64,000 nt of DNA from Anthostomella pinea (GCA_963556695.1 CAUWAG010000003.1:4030001-4094000); one strand, 5' to 3'; counted from the stretch's first letter, positions 23,639 through 35,108 are shown. Numbers and translations are program-made. Notes: generated by a model from the letters alone, not told the origin.

Positions 23639-24856
23639 CTAAGAGGTTTGTAAATCTTGTTTAATGTCCGGCAGCGATTCAACCAGCTCGAGTGTCTTAT
23701 GATCGTCCAGAGCAGCGGCGTACCGCGCGGCCATAGCGTAGACACACTCCCGGGGCTGCATCTCGTACGGACACATGATCCATCCGTGACCCGCCAAGAA
23801 GGACTTTCGATACTCGTTGGCGACGTCTTCCCGCCTGCTGGACAGAACCGGGCCGCCCAGCTTCCGCAACGTGTCGAGGTAGTGATCCACGATGTCCCAC
23901 TCATGAGCCCTCCGGTCCTCAACGCTCAAAGCGCCGCCGATGAAGTAGGCCACGTCGTGGAAGGCCGACCCGACGTGGATCATCTGCCAGTCAAGAAACC
24001 GCGGCGCGCTCCCCGCGTCAAGATACGTGTTTCCCGTGCGGGCATCGCCGTGCAGCAGACACCGGAACGCCGGGTTGCGGATCGCGTAGTGCTTCTCCAG
24101 CGCGGCCGTGATGCGCGCCTGGTCCTGGAGGTAGGCGGGCACGGGCGGGCGGTCGGGCCCGCGTACCACGGCGTCGAAGGTCTGCATCAGCGTGAGGACG
24201 ACCGTGTCGGTAACAGCGCCGGCGCCCGTCTGAAAGCCGGGGTAGTCTGCCTGCGGGGCCCCCCACGTCGCTGCGTGCAGCGCGGCGAGCTGCTCGACGC
24301 CGGCCAGCACTCGCGATACCGGCCAGACGGCCCTGGGGTCCCCGAACGTGCACCCCTGGACGCCGAGGTCGTCCAGCACTACGATGCCCTGCTTGGAGTC
24401 GGAGCCGGCCCACCATCCCCTGGGAAGGGACATGTGGTCCAGGGTCGGCGCTATTTGTTTGAAAAACTCGACTTCGCGCTGGTAGATGCTGGTTACCCAG
24501 GGCATTTTCTGGACGAGGGCCGGGTCGAAGCCGCCCTTGAGGCATAGCTGGGTTGGCCTTTGCTCGGCTGCGTGCGAGTCATCGTCGTAAGTGACTGTGT
24601 AGAATAGCTTACTGGCTGTGCCGTGCTGGATCTTGGTGAGCTCGATGGATCTGATGCTGGTCCCCAGCACGCTGGACAGCCAGGTCGCCGTCACTTCCTT
24701 TGGGGTGGCGGGCAGCTGGGTTTGAGCAGCGGGTTGAGGATCTGCCTCTGGCAAGCTTCCGGCCACCGTTCCTTGTGCTTGGTAAATAGGCAACTGGTGC
24801 TGGAGATTTTTGCTGACGGGATCAAGTTTTTTTGTAGTTTTAGGTGCAGTAGTCAC
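23639..24856 (-). CDS. CHK-like / EcKL-type small-molecule kinase
   Basis: Intronless, 405 aa. Protein-kinase-like fold of the CHK/ecdysteroid-kinase-like (EcKL, DUF1679) type. A lysine-containing strand QLCLKGGF is near residue 125, VLDDLGVQG is at the hinge, and the catalytic loop LLHGDARTGNTYL is followed by FLDWQMIHVGSAFHDVAYFI (metal-binding Asp). The family phosphorylates hydroxylated small molecules; the fungal substrate is unknown. The first ~60 residues are Pro/Gln/Thr-rich and probably disordered. The downstream Met codons give no better start. It is a separate family member from the broken APH-type gene at 914-2024. Confidence 0.85.
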   Translation of the reverse strand: MTTAPKTTKKLDPVSKNLQHQLPIYQAQGTVAGSLPEADPQPAAQTQLPATPKEVTATWLSSVLGTSIRSIELTKIQHGTASKLFYTVTYDDDSHAAEQRPTQLCLKGGFDPALVQKMPWVTSIYQREVEFFKQIAPTLDHMSLPRGWWAGSDSKQGIVVLDDLGVQGCTFGDPRAVWPVSRVLAGVEQLAALHAATWGAPQADYPGFQTGAGAVTDTVVLTLMQTFDAVVRGPDRPPVPAYLQDQARITAALEKHYAIRNPAFRCLLHGDARTGNTYLDAGSAPRFLDWQMIHVGSAFHDVAYFIGGALSVEDRRAHEWDIVDHYLDTLRKLGGPVLSSRREDVANEYRKSFLAGHGWIMCPYEMQPRECVYAMAARYAAALDDHKTLELVESLPDIKQDLQTS

Positions 24857-26949
24857 AGCGTATCCTCACAGCGTGGTAGCTGGGTAGAGCGGAAGAGTGG
24901 TATGTATTTCGTTGCTCCTTTTCCCTTTGGCCAGATACTCTCACTTCAGTGAGAGCGATATGTCTCCTGCGTCGGCAGCTGAAAATTGCTGAGATTTGCC
25001 ATTGACAATGGTGAGCGTTGCCTGGCATGGTCGCATCAGCACATCATGTGCCTCTAATATGACTGGTTTGACCGCCAACCGAGGTTGGTAAGGGGAAGCA
25101 GTTGGGTCGGCCACATGCAGGGGTCAAAAAGCGGCGCCATATTGGGATGGATGTCTCCCCGCGGGCAATGCTTACATGCTTCATTATACATCTGTATGTG
25201 GGCGAAGAAGAGGTACTGTCGTGGATCAACGGCTTGCAGTCTTTCTGCTCTATTTCAGACTTGCATTTCCTACAGGTACAGTCATCACCCTTGATGTGTC
25301 CCTTGTGGGCGACCCTGTCTGTTCCTGGGAGCCATTGTCCATACCTACCTTACTGGTCCTGTCACTGGCAATCGAAGCTCTTTAGGTCAAATTGTAGCAA
25401 CGCGAAGTGAACGATACAGGCAATCACTCATGGACACACTCACGCGTACCATCCGAAGGACGTATTAGTCGACGATTGGGGATATGCCAAGCGGCTTGTA
25501 GGGTGGGTGCGGTTCAAAAGGGGGGGCCCGTAGGTTCTTCTCCTGAAAGCCTTCTCCATTCTTCATGTTTACCGAACTCCTCGTCAGTTCTTTTCTAGGA
25601 CGCTGTGAGATACAGATTAGCACGCCAAAGCTATGTCCTGCTGGCTAATATGAGGTGAGAAGGTTTGGCTTATCCCACAAGGCACAAACGAAACAAGGTC
25701 AATATTCAGGTGGCTAGCCACACCGTCCGAATCCAACATTATCAAGATACATATGTGCTTACGACTACCGCTACCAATTGCTATCAACATCATGAGGATA
25801 TGGCGTTCGCTGCCAGCGGGCGGGAGGGAAGGCGCCAGGGAGCAGAAGGCAAGCTACATCTCTCGTAGGCAAACAGAAAATTACATGATAAGCTAAGGCA
25901 AGCCGGCAGCCGGATGTGACACCATTCACACAGATCGATCGAGGTTTCCTTTGCCGCAGTGATCAGGTAGGTGACAGCCTGCTCTTTGGGAAGCTTTGCA
26001 ATGAGGCTTGTATGACAGGATCTGGTGTTACAGCCACGGATGTAGTCGCGGATACCTTCAGCCTCCCGTTCTCTTGCGATCTTGTACTCTTCGGTACTGC
26101 TACGCGGCTGTACAACATGACAGAAAGGGAAGTCACACCAGGATACAAACCAGAGCAACAGTCAGGAAGAAGTTGCGATGTGAGGTTTCATGCCGACCAC
26201 CTCGACCTGTTCTGGAGAAGTCGACCTTCCCTTTGGTCGACGCCACACACATCAACACATAACACACGCAGAACACCAAGCTGTGCTTCCTATCAGCATC
26301 GTTGTGTCACCGGATAGCTGCTCCGGCACTTCACGAATATCTTATCAACACAAACATCGACAAGCCCCTCAACTTCCTGCCAACGTACGGGCCACATCAT
26401 CACCTTCATCATTCGGCATCGTGGACCACACGATATTCTCATACCTACGCATCATCCTCTCGAGCCGCGTGTTCTAGACCACCACCAGTGTTACCCTGAA
26501 TCTGGTGTCTTCTCGGGGAAGGTTGCAGCGATCTCCAGCACCCGTCCACGTCGTATCCATATCGAGCCTTCGTGTACCCCAAACACAGGCCTTTACCCAG
26601 TCATTCCGGAGGACTGTGATCTCGAAACATTCAGTATACGTAAGTAGCTCATGACTTCCACGACATGCCTACGTCTTCATGACCAGCCACCGGTGGAACG
26701 AGACTACGGACTTGTAGGCTGACTGCATCCGAGTATTGAAGCAAACATCACTAGACGATCCATCCGACGTCCACCACCATCGGGGACTTCTGGCTATTGC
26801 AACTGCCTTTGGACTTCGGACATCGTAGTGCGGAGGTGAGGTCATACCAACTGGGAACGGCAAAGATGGACTAACAGCGAAAACAGAGGGCCTCGTGTCG
26901 AACTCTGAACTGAACTCTACCGTCTGCTACAAACGTCCGTCTATCGAAG
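24857..26949. other. gene-poor stretch, 2.1 kb
   Basis: Many short ORFs on both strands (up to about 130 codons) with no domain, no shared splice pattern and no sustained codon bias. Nothing annotated. Confidence 0.4.
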
Positions 26950-27228
26950 ATGTCGGCACCAGAGAAATCCGACCGGGAGCTGTATGTTCACTACTATCGC
27001 CAGAGCAACGGGTTGATCTACACGCTTTTCATCCTGTGTCTCACGTGCTTTATCCTCTTCGTCCTGTCCGCAACTGGCGTCATTTGTGTCCAAGGGTTCT
27101 CATCGAATCAGGCCTGCTACTGGACTTGCTTCAATAATGGGTGGTGCCACCTCTACTGTGCCTGCTCCAAGTTGAGCAGGCCTGCCACGACTCCAGCGGC
27201 GACCACGACGACAGTGCCGACCACGTGA
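26950..27228 (+). CDS. small single-pass membrane protein, cysteine-rich (tentative)
   Basis: ORF of 92 aa with no intron assumed. A short charged N-terminus (MSAPEKSDRELYVHYYR) is followed by one strong hydrophobic helix at about residues 23-45 (LIYTLFILCLTCFILFVLSAT). Then comes a cysteine cluster (CYWTCFNNGWCHLYCACS) and a Thr/Pro tail. The layout suggests a type II or tail-exposed small membrane protein. I do not recognise a family. A chance ORF is possible, but the helix-plus-cysteine pattern and adequate start context argue for keeping it. Confidence 0.4.
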   Translation: MSAPEKSDRELYVHYYRQSNGLIYTLFILCLTCFILFVLSATGVICVQGFSSNQACYWTCFNNGWCHLYCACSKLSRPATTPAATTTTVPTT

Positions 27229-27745
27229 GCCGTCGGACCCATTTCCCACGACAGGCATACCGCGAGAACTTGAACAGGAAGGCGGACACGCATGGCATCG
27301 CACATTCTACAGTCCCCTCAAGTTCAACATGCTTGTGTATCACAAGCTTGTCTCGGCCGTTCGACACGCAGAGAGAGGAACATGCTAGCTCGGTGAAGAG
27401 CAAGCGAAGGAGATACAACAGTGGGTCGTTGGCATCTGCGTAGGATTTTCGACGTCGGACAAGGTGATGTTGGCCGTCATGGGACATCTTAGATAGGCCA
27501 CCGGAGGATGGCATGACACTGATGGCTGGTATTGTGTAAGGACAACAGGCGAAGACAAGATGTTCCAACAAGACCGGCTTGATACGGGGCTCAACCAAGT
27601 GACGTGCATATAATGGTGACGATCGCCCCCTTCCCAGTCCCAGTTCGTGATCAACCCATCAACAACTCTTCACAGATCTCAGCAGAGCTATCCAGTGATA
27701 TCAGCACAAGCCCTCAACCTACACCAGTTACGCAGACCAGCCCCA

Positions 27746-27782
<37 letters not shown>

Positions 27783-27799
27783 CCTCCACTACAGCCACC
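27229..27799. other. intergenic / 5' leader of small secreted protein gene
   Basis: 570 bp. Contains a TATAAT at 27609-27614 and a dinucleotide repeat just before the next ATG. Antisense ORFs here lack domains. Confidence 0.4.
27747..27780 (+). repeat. (AC)17 microsatellite
   Basis: Uninterrupted AC dinucleotides ending about 20 bp before the ATG at 27800, so probably inside the 5' UTR of the small secreted protein gene. It makes a spurious His-Thr run in an overlapping frame. Confidence 0.95.
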
Positions 27800-28130
27800 A
27801 TGCACTTCACCACTGTCGTCACCCTCCTCTTCGCCGCCTTTGCAGCCGCTGCCCCCCGACCTCTGCACCATGGGGTCAAGAACACAGTTTTGCCCCCCGG
27901 GCTCACCAGTGAGCCGGACTGCGCCAAGATGGAGGACTACTGCACCAGCTGCGGCGGCGAGTAAGTTTCTTGTTCCCATCTTGTTTCTCTCGTGCCGAAG
28001 AATATCCAGCAAAACAAATGGAAGTGTGTGTGTTGTGAGCGAATGCTGATGTGGTGTTTACAGAGACTTCGATTGCGAGACGAACCCGAGTTGTGAATGG
28101 TGCTACGAGAATCACAGGTTCGGCAACTAG
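27800..28130 (+). CDS. small secreted cysteine-rich protein (effector-like)
   Basis: Two exons (27800-27960, 28064-28130) give 75 aa. Residues 1-18 (MHFTTVVTLLFAAFAAAA) form a clear signal peptide. The mature part of about 57 aa has six cysteines in the last half (DCAKMEDYC, TSCGGEDFDC, NPSCEWCYEN), enough for three disulfides. The start sits in a strong context (CCACCATG). The splice (GTAAGT...ACAG) restores a Glu codon and adds the last three cysteines, which supports the model. Size, secretion signal and cysteine density fit a candidate effector or antimicrobial peptide, but no family is recognised and the role is unknown. Confidence 0.75.
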
Positions 28131-28689
28131 ATGGATGTTGTGAGCTGCTGTTGGCAGACAGACACACAGGCAGGCAAGCAAGAGAGCAAGCAGGGGGTTG
28201 ATGTTGTTATCATTGCCACTTAGCTAGACCGGTGCTACCACGAGATTGTTTGTTCTGGGCAGAGGGGGCGACTTGACGAGTAGTAGGTTTCAGGGGTTGG
28301 CCAGTCACTCATTTTGGGGCATGGTGGCAAGCAGACTTTGGGACAACTTCTTCCATTATCATGAAACAATCACTTCATGTGCAGGCCGGAGGATCTACAC
28401 TAGATCCAGCGGAGCCACCCAAGTCGCTCTCTTATAATATACATATATGATGAACACACAGGTCAAGAATCTTCTATCTCCCTGGAGGCCGTCTCCGGGC
28501 CGGTTATCCCAACGCTCCCCTCCCAATGCGTGTGATGCAGACAAATGCATGAGTAGAGTTTGGGTATTCGCCCCTTGGGCCGTGACATGCGCGTATACAG
28601 CGCATTGGGACTCGTCGTCAACATAGAGAGCCGGTCTCTCGCGTACTTGTACACTCACCCCTCCTAGTAAGTCGCCGTGAGCCACTCGA
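28131..28689. other. 3' spacer between convergent genes
   Basis: 560 bp between the small secreted protein gene (+) and TIM50 (-), probably 3' UTRs. An ORF on the minus strand (28395-28685) has no domain. Nothing else seen. Confidence 0.4.
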
Positions 28690-30440
28690 TTATTTCTTGG
28701 GTTGTTGGTCCTGCGATGCGCCGGACGGCACGAACCAGCCCATGAACGAGGACTTCATGCTGGTCATTGCCTCGGCCTGGGCCTTCTCCTGGGCCATCTG
28801 CTCCTCCTTGAGCCACTTCTCTCCGTTCTCCCGGATTTCCTTCTCCAACAGCTCGTAGTTCTTCTGGCCCCTCTCGCGCGCAATGTCCTGCAGCATCTTG
28901 CCCTGCGCGAAGGCTTCAGATGGACTTTGTTCGCCCTCGACCGGAACCATCATGCTCATGTTGCTCGGCTTCAACCCAAGCAAGCTGCCCAGAGCGCCCA
29001 TTCCCGATGATCGCGACCTCTTCTCGGTCTTGACCTGTTTCTGGAACTCGGCGCGCGCAATCGCTTCACGGCGCGCAAACTCGGTGGGGATGTCCTTCCC
29101 CTCGAATGACTTCAGCACCTCACGCACGTCCTTATATTGCATGGTATGAATGTATTCGAGGAACGGGATCAGCGACACGAGATCCTTGTCCTTCGGGTCA
29201 CCAGTCCACTTGGGAAGGACAATTGCGTTCTCGGGCTGGTTTTGGACATGTGAGGCTTTGCTGTCAATGATGATGACCTTGGACAGGTCACGGTTCAGGT
29301 AAGACAGGTCCTGCAGAACTCGATGTTAGTGATGACGAGTGATGATGTAGCTTCAGGTACAGGGTAACCGACCTTGACGATCTCACCATCGTTGTACTTG
29401 GTCGCTTCTCGGAACAGCGGCCAGACGATGAATCGAAACGGATCCAGCTTTCGTACCAAGGGTTCTCCCATAGCGAACGGAACACTTGTGAACAACACCA
29501 ACTCGTAGTACTGGCTAAGGTAGCGTAGGAAGTAGTCGACGCCGGGGCGCTTTGCAACTCTCCAACCATGCTCTCGTGTCCATTCGCTGTGCACCAACAT
29601 GTCCTCGAGACTGATGCAGAGAGTATAGGGTCGTTCGAACATGGGATCCGGGTCGGGCAACAGCTTCTCGAAGGCAGGTTCACGGTAGTAGTTTGTGACG
29701 TCGTAGAGACGCGCCATTGCACGCTTCCACCACAAGCCGACGGACCACCCGTTAGGTGTGTCCGTATGCATAGGTGCTTCATCCTCATCCCAGTCACGGC
29801 CAAGGTAGGCCAATCCGACGACGGTGGTCGCGAGCGCAGCGGCATACATGCGATTGGCGAACTTGTTCCTCCGCTTTTCCGTCGAGCTCATGTATGCTGA
29901 AGCGGGAAGCTCCCCTTTACCTCGACCACCCCCACCCTGCGACTCGGGTGCCTCCTCGAGGGCAGTCCACTCCGACTCCTTCAACTCCGACTCCTTGGTA
30001 GTGCCACCTCTCTCGAATTCGAGGGTCGATGGGATTCCTTGCGTTAGGTCGGGGAGTGAGCTCATGTCGGGTTTTGAGGTTGCTGGTTCGGCCGACGATG
30101 CAGATGATAAAGGGACTTCGATGGGCGGTGTCGAAGGCTCTGTCGAGGGTGAAGATGTAGTGGGATCTGAGCTGGGTGTCTGCTGCTGGGGGGGCTGGGG
30201 TTCGCTCGAAGGTTTCGTGCTGGGAGCTCCTTGTTGAGCTGGGCCTTTGTTTGTCGGGTAGCCTCGAGGTCGGTTGTTATTTGCCATTCCGCGCAACCAG
30301 AGCGACAATGCCGGCGTGGTTACTCTCGCCAAAGCTGAGGCCGACAAGGTTGTCCTCTGGAGAGGCGGGAGTCGCGCCGAGCGCGCAATAGCTCTGGACA
30401 GCATCATGGCGATGATCTGGTGTCTTGACCTGGAGAGCAA
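28690..30440 (-). CDS. TIM50: mitochondrial import translocase subunit TIM50
   Basis: Two exons (30440-29373, 29310-28690), 562 aa. Tim50 is the inner-membrane receptor of the TIM23 complex that takes presequence proteins from TOM. It has a basic mitochondrial presequence (MLSRSRHQIIAMMLSRAIARSARLP) and a Pro/Ser-rich linker. One membrane helix (NRMYAAALATTVVGLAYLG) lies near residue 185. The FCP1-like domain in the intermembrane space begins RPYTLCISLEDMLVHSEW and continues RPGVDYFLRYLSQYYELVLFTS and VIIIDSKASHVQNQPENAI. The catalytic DxDx(T/V) motif of true FCP1 phosphatases is degenerate here (SLEDM), as usual for Tim50. A second in-frame Met (residue 12) is an alternative start. Divergent from the F-box-like gene. 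Confidence 0.92.
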
Positions 30441-31546
30441 CAGCGAAGGCCGACCGCACCAATGCCTTTAGTATCAGTTCAAGGATACTCGACGGTGATC
30501 AGGTTACCAGCGCGGCGCCAAGTTGTATTGCCGGACGCTTGAATGTTGGAGATATGCTTCCGCGATGGTTGGCGCTTGGAAAAAAATCACCAGCTGGACA
30601 TAGCTTCTTAGCTCAACTGCTTGGTCGGCTCCCCTGCGGAATCAATGTCCGGCCCAAGGCTAGTTGCCGGAGATTTACCGTTATCGCTATCGCTTATCAT
30701 GGCGATGAAGTCATTCCCGGTATGCCGATAACCGATAACGGATAGCGGCCTCAGACGACAGGCCCCAAGTACATCCTACCTAATGCCGATAGCTCCGTGG
30801 CGACGTGGGACTTGACTTTCCCATTGATGCCCTTTATCAAAGACGCCACCATAAACCACTGCAGTGTCGACAATTGACCGGGTGAGTCTTTGAAACGCAA
30901 CCTTTCAACCCTCCTGTTCTGGACTTCACCGCACTTCCCGCATACACTCAACGCATACACTCAACGCATACGACACCTCCTTGACCTCCAGCGACTCTGG
31001 TTCGCCGCCTGCCGCTGTCTGTGACCCCTCTCCGAATAAGAGGTACTCAGTCTTTCACCGGCACCCACAGTCATCCCGGCTGTTCACCAATGAACCACAC
31101 TGCATACACCATACTCACAAGATCCTACACTATGGCAGCCCAGAGTGTTGCATTCTAGGGGGTGGCAGTCACTTGTTGAAATATCACGATGGCACCACCC
31201 TCGCGATGCCCCATCGTATTCCGACACATCTAGTTACCCGAGACAAACCTACGAGACAAGCATTCTAAAAACCTACGAGTCCGGCCCTCTATAAACCTAC
31301 AGACATACAGATCTCCAAAGCACCAACAACTCTGCATTGACCCTCCTTTTCGACCTTGCACACCTGTTCTGCGCCACCCTGCGCAGCTCGCCGCAGCATC
31401 GTTCAAGTTGTCGCGATCGCGTGAATCCCGTCATTCACTCAAACCCAAGCGCTGCCAGCTGCGACTGTATAGCACCGACCAAGCTGTACAGGCTGCCATT
31501 CGAAGATCGGAAGACATCCTAGCATATCACAAACACACAATCCACG
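30441..31546. promoter_or_regulatory. divergent promoter region with short tandem repeat
   Basis: 1.1 kb between TIM50 (-) and the F-box-like gene (+). At 30940-30971 the 13-mer GCATACACTCAAC is repeated about 2.5 times in tandem. No gene is supported. Confidence 0.5.
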
Positions 31547-32497
31547 ATGCGTCGCAAGGTTGGCACAGGCACTGCGTCGCGTGCTGTGGGCACAGCTTCT
31601 GGCCCAACCCCGGTTTCGTCGGCCTTCACCACCCCTCTCAGCTCGGCATATCCCTCCACCCATACCTCAGAAGCCGAGTACGATATCACCGACGAGGTGG
31701 CCAAGCTGTCCCTTGGTGCCGACCATGTCGGGACCGCCTTGAGCACACCTAAGTCAAAGCGAGTCAAGCAGCGACCATTTCGTTTTCTTGAGCTCCCCTC
31801 CGAACTGCGTCTCAAGGTCTATGAGTACCATTTCGCCAACACCGGTGATGTTCTGGACCTTGATCCTGACAACTACAAGCGCATCCATCAGAAACTGGCC
31901 ATACTACGAGTCTGCCGCACCATCTACAGAGAGGCATCATACTTCTTCTACAGCACCCACTCAGTTCGTGTCTTCCCGACCCATCCCGGACGTTTCTTCA
32001 AGACCAAGAAGCCGCTTCTGGCACGCATGAAACCAGGACAGAGGGCGTCTATCAATTGCCTTGAGCTTCGTCTTGGCCCTGGCTGGAGTAAGCCCCCTCG
32101 TGGATGGGTGGTGAACCCGGCACTGGGACTGAATGAGTGCATCAGCGTCACCAAGCTCAACGTCTTCGTCGAATGCGATCCTGGCAACGATATTTTCAAA
32201 GGCTTTCGCCAACCAAATGGATTCTTCGAAAACTTCTCCAAGTCACTTCTCACCGCCATTCTTGATGAGATGCCCTGGGTCGAGCGGATCGAGTTTGATG
32301 CATGGCCCAGCGTTAAGAAATCCGGTGTCCTGATGTCAGGTTTGATTGAGCTGTCAACTTCGAGAGGATTGAGAATCACTTGGGGGTCAGAACGGGGGTG
32401 GAGTGATGCTGAGGAGGTTGAGCCGGTGCCTGTCGTCCAGAACTATGCACCTCTCCTCGTCAATTCTGGGAGCCACAACATCTTGGTCGTGGCATAG
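31547..32497 (+). CDS. F-box-like / DUF7730-type fungal protein
   Basis: Intronless, 316 aa. After a Ser/Thr-rich first 75 residues comes FRFLELPSELRLKVYEYHF, the F-box-like helix found at the start of a large fungal family. It is followed by ILRVCRTIYREASYFFY and a poorly conserved C-terminal half. Members are generally hypothetical; some act as SCF ubiquitin-ligase substrate adaptors, which cannot be shown here. The start context is adequate (ACGATGC) and no upstream in-frame Met is closer. Confidence 0.75.
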   Translation: MRRKVGTGTASRAVGTASGPTPVSSAFTTPLSSAYPSTHTSEAEYDITDEVAKLSLGADHVGTALSTPKSKRVKQRPFRFLELPSELRLKVYEYHFANTGDVLDLDPDNYKRIHQKLAILRVCRTIYREASYFFYSTHSVRVFPTHPGRFFKTKKPLLARMKPGQRASINCLELRLGPGWSKPPRGWVVNPALGLNECISVTKLNVFVECDPGNDIFKGFRQPNGFFENFSKSLLTAILDEMPWVERIEFDAWPSVKKSGVLMSGLIELSTSRGLRITWGSERGWSDAEEVEPVPVVQNYAPLLVNSGSHNILVVA

Positions 32498-34190
32498 CAG
32501 AAGCATAAGACCTTGGCAGGATTTCCATGAGCTTTGTGCTTAGGTAGCACATGGCACGAAAGATTGGACGAAATGATGCATTGTGGATACTCACGATCGT
32601 ACGTTGGCAACGAGAAAATGGGCGCAGATTGATCACTTGGTACCTGTAGCTGTGTTGTAAAGTAATGAACAGCTTTGCAAACACTCAATGGCGTGTTGCA
32701 CCCATAAACAGCAACCCCATGAAGCACAAAATATGCTTATCCTGACTCCAGTTCTCAACCTTTGCTGCAATAAGTAAGTATGTACCTGAGACCGTCACCT
32801 TGCATAGGAGCTGTGGGCATTTGCCCTTCAAGCCGGCGGAGGAGGCCAGCAAGGCATATATTGTCATTGTGTGATGACCTTGTATGAACAGTATTCACGA
32901 ATGTCACCTCATTCGGTCCAGATCCTACATCTCAGGAGCTATGTGTACACTTGCTTGATAGTTCCCAATGGGGGAAAAGGCTTTAAGGAGTAAACCATGC
33001 CTTTGACTGGCATTGCGGCATTGTTAATTTCGGCTAAGGCTATGCTGTCAACGACGCACCTGGTCCACAATCTCTTCCGTCTCGGTGAGGTCATAATATG
33101 ATGGCGATGTATTTCTAGCCGGCTGATCCCAAGAGCGACATGGCCTTAGGCAATCGACCACCTTTGAGTTGTAGGCGTATTGAGAACTTCTTATATAACA
33201 TTTACTGTAAGTTACCTCGATCAACTATCTTTCTATGGCTATGCTATGAGCTTGATGTGTTCGTACAGGAATATCAAGCTTATTCTCGACCTGGGCGTGA
33301 AATTTGGCGGCCATCAAATAAGCTGCCTTGATGAATCCTTGACCTCGGGTCAGCGCCGAATCGTATTGATCTGGGTGTTCGAACTTCCCGTAGGTCGCAA
33401 AAGGTATGTAACCTCTGACATATCGTTATTGATGATGCTCAACTCGCTCTCTTCGACGAAGGTAACCGTGACGGGCCTGCGAGGCTTCCCCTTCTGCTTG
33501 AAGATGAGACCACCGAGTATCGACATGTGGCTGTGAAACAGGACGGGCAGATGCCCCTATGCGAAACACCAGGTGCTCTGCAACAAGCCATGTCTCGTGA
33601 TCTTTATTGTGCAGGTGTCTTAGAATTCCGAGAAATCTAGGATACCGAAGCGTGCTGTCCCACTCCGTCGCCTCCGGACCGGGCGTCGAGAGATAGCAGG
33701 CAAGGAAAGGTTCTTGCCAACGACTGAAGATGAATCTACAACGAAGTAGCCCCTGATACTGAACCTCGAAATGTCTCCGTACACCCCTCGTTTGCTGAAC
33801 GGTTCGGCAAACAAGGAATGTATTCATATTAATGGAAAAATCACCCAGAAATAAGCAGAAAGATAGTTCGTCCGATTGCCCTGCTTATTCCAGGGTGCTT
33901 ATTCAATTAATATGAACACTGCATTCGCATACTCAACCTCCAGCTGTAAGAGTAAGTCGGCCAAAGCTTCAACCAAGTGGTTTCATAGGGCTGACAGAGA
34001 CTGCCCCCGCACTCCCGCTCAACCTTGACAGGGATCCACATGCCGACCCCACCAAAAAAATTGCAGCTGCAGCCTGCCGCCGATCTGGTTTCGTCAACCA
34101 GCTCTTCACCACTACCTCCATCACCACTGGCCACCGCAGCGATTCAAAAACGACCGTCAACCTGTTCGAGACGAGACCTCAGTTGCAACA
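32498..34190. other. intergenic with palindromic mini-element
   Basis: 1.7 kb between the F-box-like gene and RRP41. It holds a ~99-bp near-palindrome (separate entry at 33820). Small ORFs at 33139-33827 have no domains. Confidence 0.5.
33820..33918. mobile_element. palindromic MITE-like element
   Basis: The two ends are inverted copies for about 38 bases. The left arm begins GTATTCATATTAAT and the right arm read on the minus strand begins GTGTTCATATTAAT; both continue to ...ATAAGCAG with a few mismatches. The core (about 20 bp) is unique. No ORF. The arm motif GGAATAAGCAG also occurs inside the MITE at 60932-61143, which argues for a dispersed family. Target-site duplication is not clear. 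Confidence 0.65.
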
Positions 34191-35108
34191 ATGCCCCTCG
34201 ACACATCGACCTACGACCTCGCCCTGCTGCGGGTCGACGGCCGCCGCTGGAATGAGCTGCGCCGCCTGGACGGCCAGATCCGTACCCAGGCCGCCGCCGA
34301 CGGCTCCTCATACCTCGAGATGGGCAACACCAAGGTTATGTGCGTTGTCTCGGGTCCCAGCGAGGACAAGCGCCGCGGCCAGACTTCCGCATCGACCGCC
34401 ACGGGCTCCAATGCCGCCGATGTCGCCGTGAGTGTCGTCGTGGCCGGGTTTAGCTCCGTGGATCGCAAGAAGAGGGGGCGTGGTGACAAGTACGTTTCCC
34501 TTGTCCATCGGAACATTTCTAAGCCTGTTTGCTTTGTGCTATGTGCTGTGCGCCACACAATCGGGAAGCTGACCGCGTGACACTCCCTTGACAGACGCAT
34601 ACAAGAACTGCAGACCACCATCTCGAAAGCGCTTGCATCTAACCTGCACACGCACCTGTACCCACGCTCGACCATCTCCATTTCCCTCAACGTGCTCTCC
34701 CAGGATGGTTCTCTCCTCGCTGCGCTCATCAATGCCTCCACCCTCGCGCTCATCGACGCCGGAATTCCCATGACCGACTACCTTGTCGCCTGCACCGCGG
34801 GCAGTACATCATCGTACGCGGCCAACGACGACCGCGCCGACCCACTCGTTGACCTGAACAACCAGGAGGAGCAAGAGCTGCCGTTCCTGACCATGGCCAC
34901 GTTGGGCGCTACAGACAAGGTGGCGGTCTTGGTCTGCGAAAGCAGAGTCCAGGTTAGTCGTCTCGAGGGCATGATGGCTGCCGCCGCCGACGCGTGTAAG
35001 GGTGTCCGCGATTTCTTGGATCAGGTCATCAGGGAGAAGGGACATAAGATGGTGACCGAGGGTACGATCGAGAAGGGGGCTAGTATGGCCATTGAAATTG
35101 ATGCTTAG
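34191..35108 (+). CDS. SKI6: exosome core subunit RRP41/Ski6
   Basis: Two exons (34191-34489, 34595-35108), 270 aa. RNase PH-fold protein of the six-membered exosome ring, which channels RNA to Rrp44/Rrp6 for 3'-5' decay in nucleus and cytoplasm. The start RVDGRRWNELRRLDGQI, then SSYLEMGNTKVMCVVSGPSE, LNVLSQDGSLLAALINASTLALIDAGIPM and DYLVACTAG are diagnostic of Rrp41. Eukaryotic Rrp41 lacks the phosphate-binding site and is catalytically inert. The insertion SSSYAANDDRADP and ELPFLTMATLGATDKVAVLV agree with fungal members. The splice AA|A restores Lys. Confidence 0.93.

Noticed and set aside
23657..24547. 296-codon plus-strand ORF opposite the CHK-like kinase
   Set aside because: Antisense shadow; the minus strand carries all kinase motifs in one frame.
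27604..27912. ORF with a His-Thr repeat upstream of the small secreted protein
   Set aside because: The repeat is the (AC)17 microsatellite read in frame; the true start at 27800 in a different frame gives a proper signal peptide.
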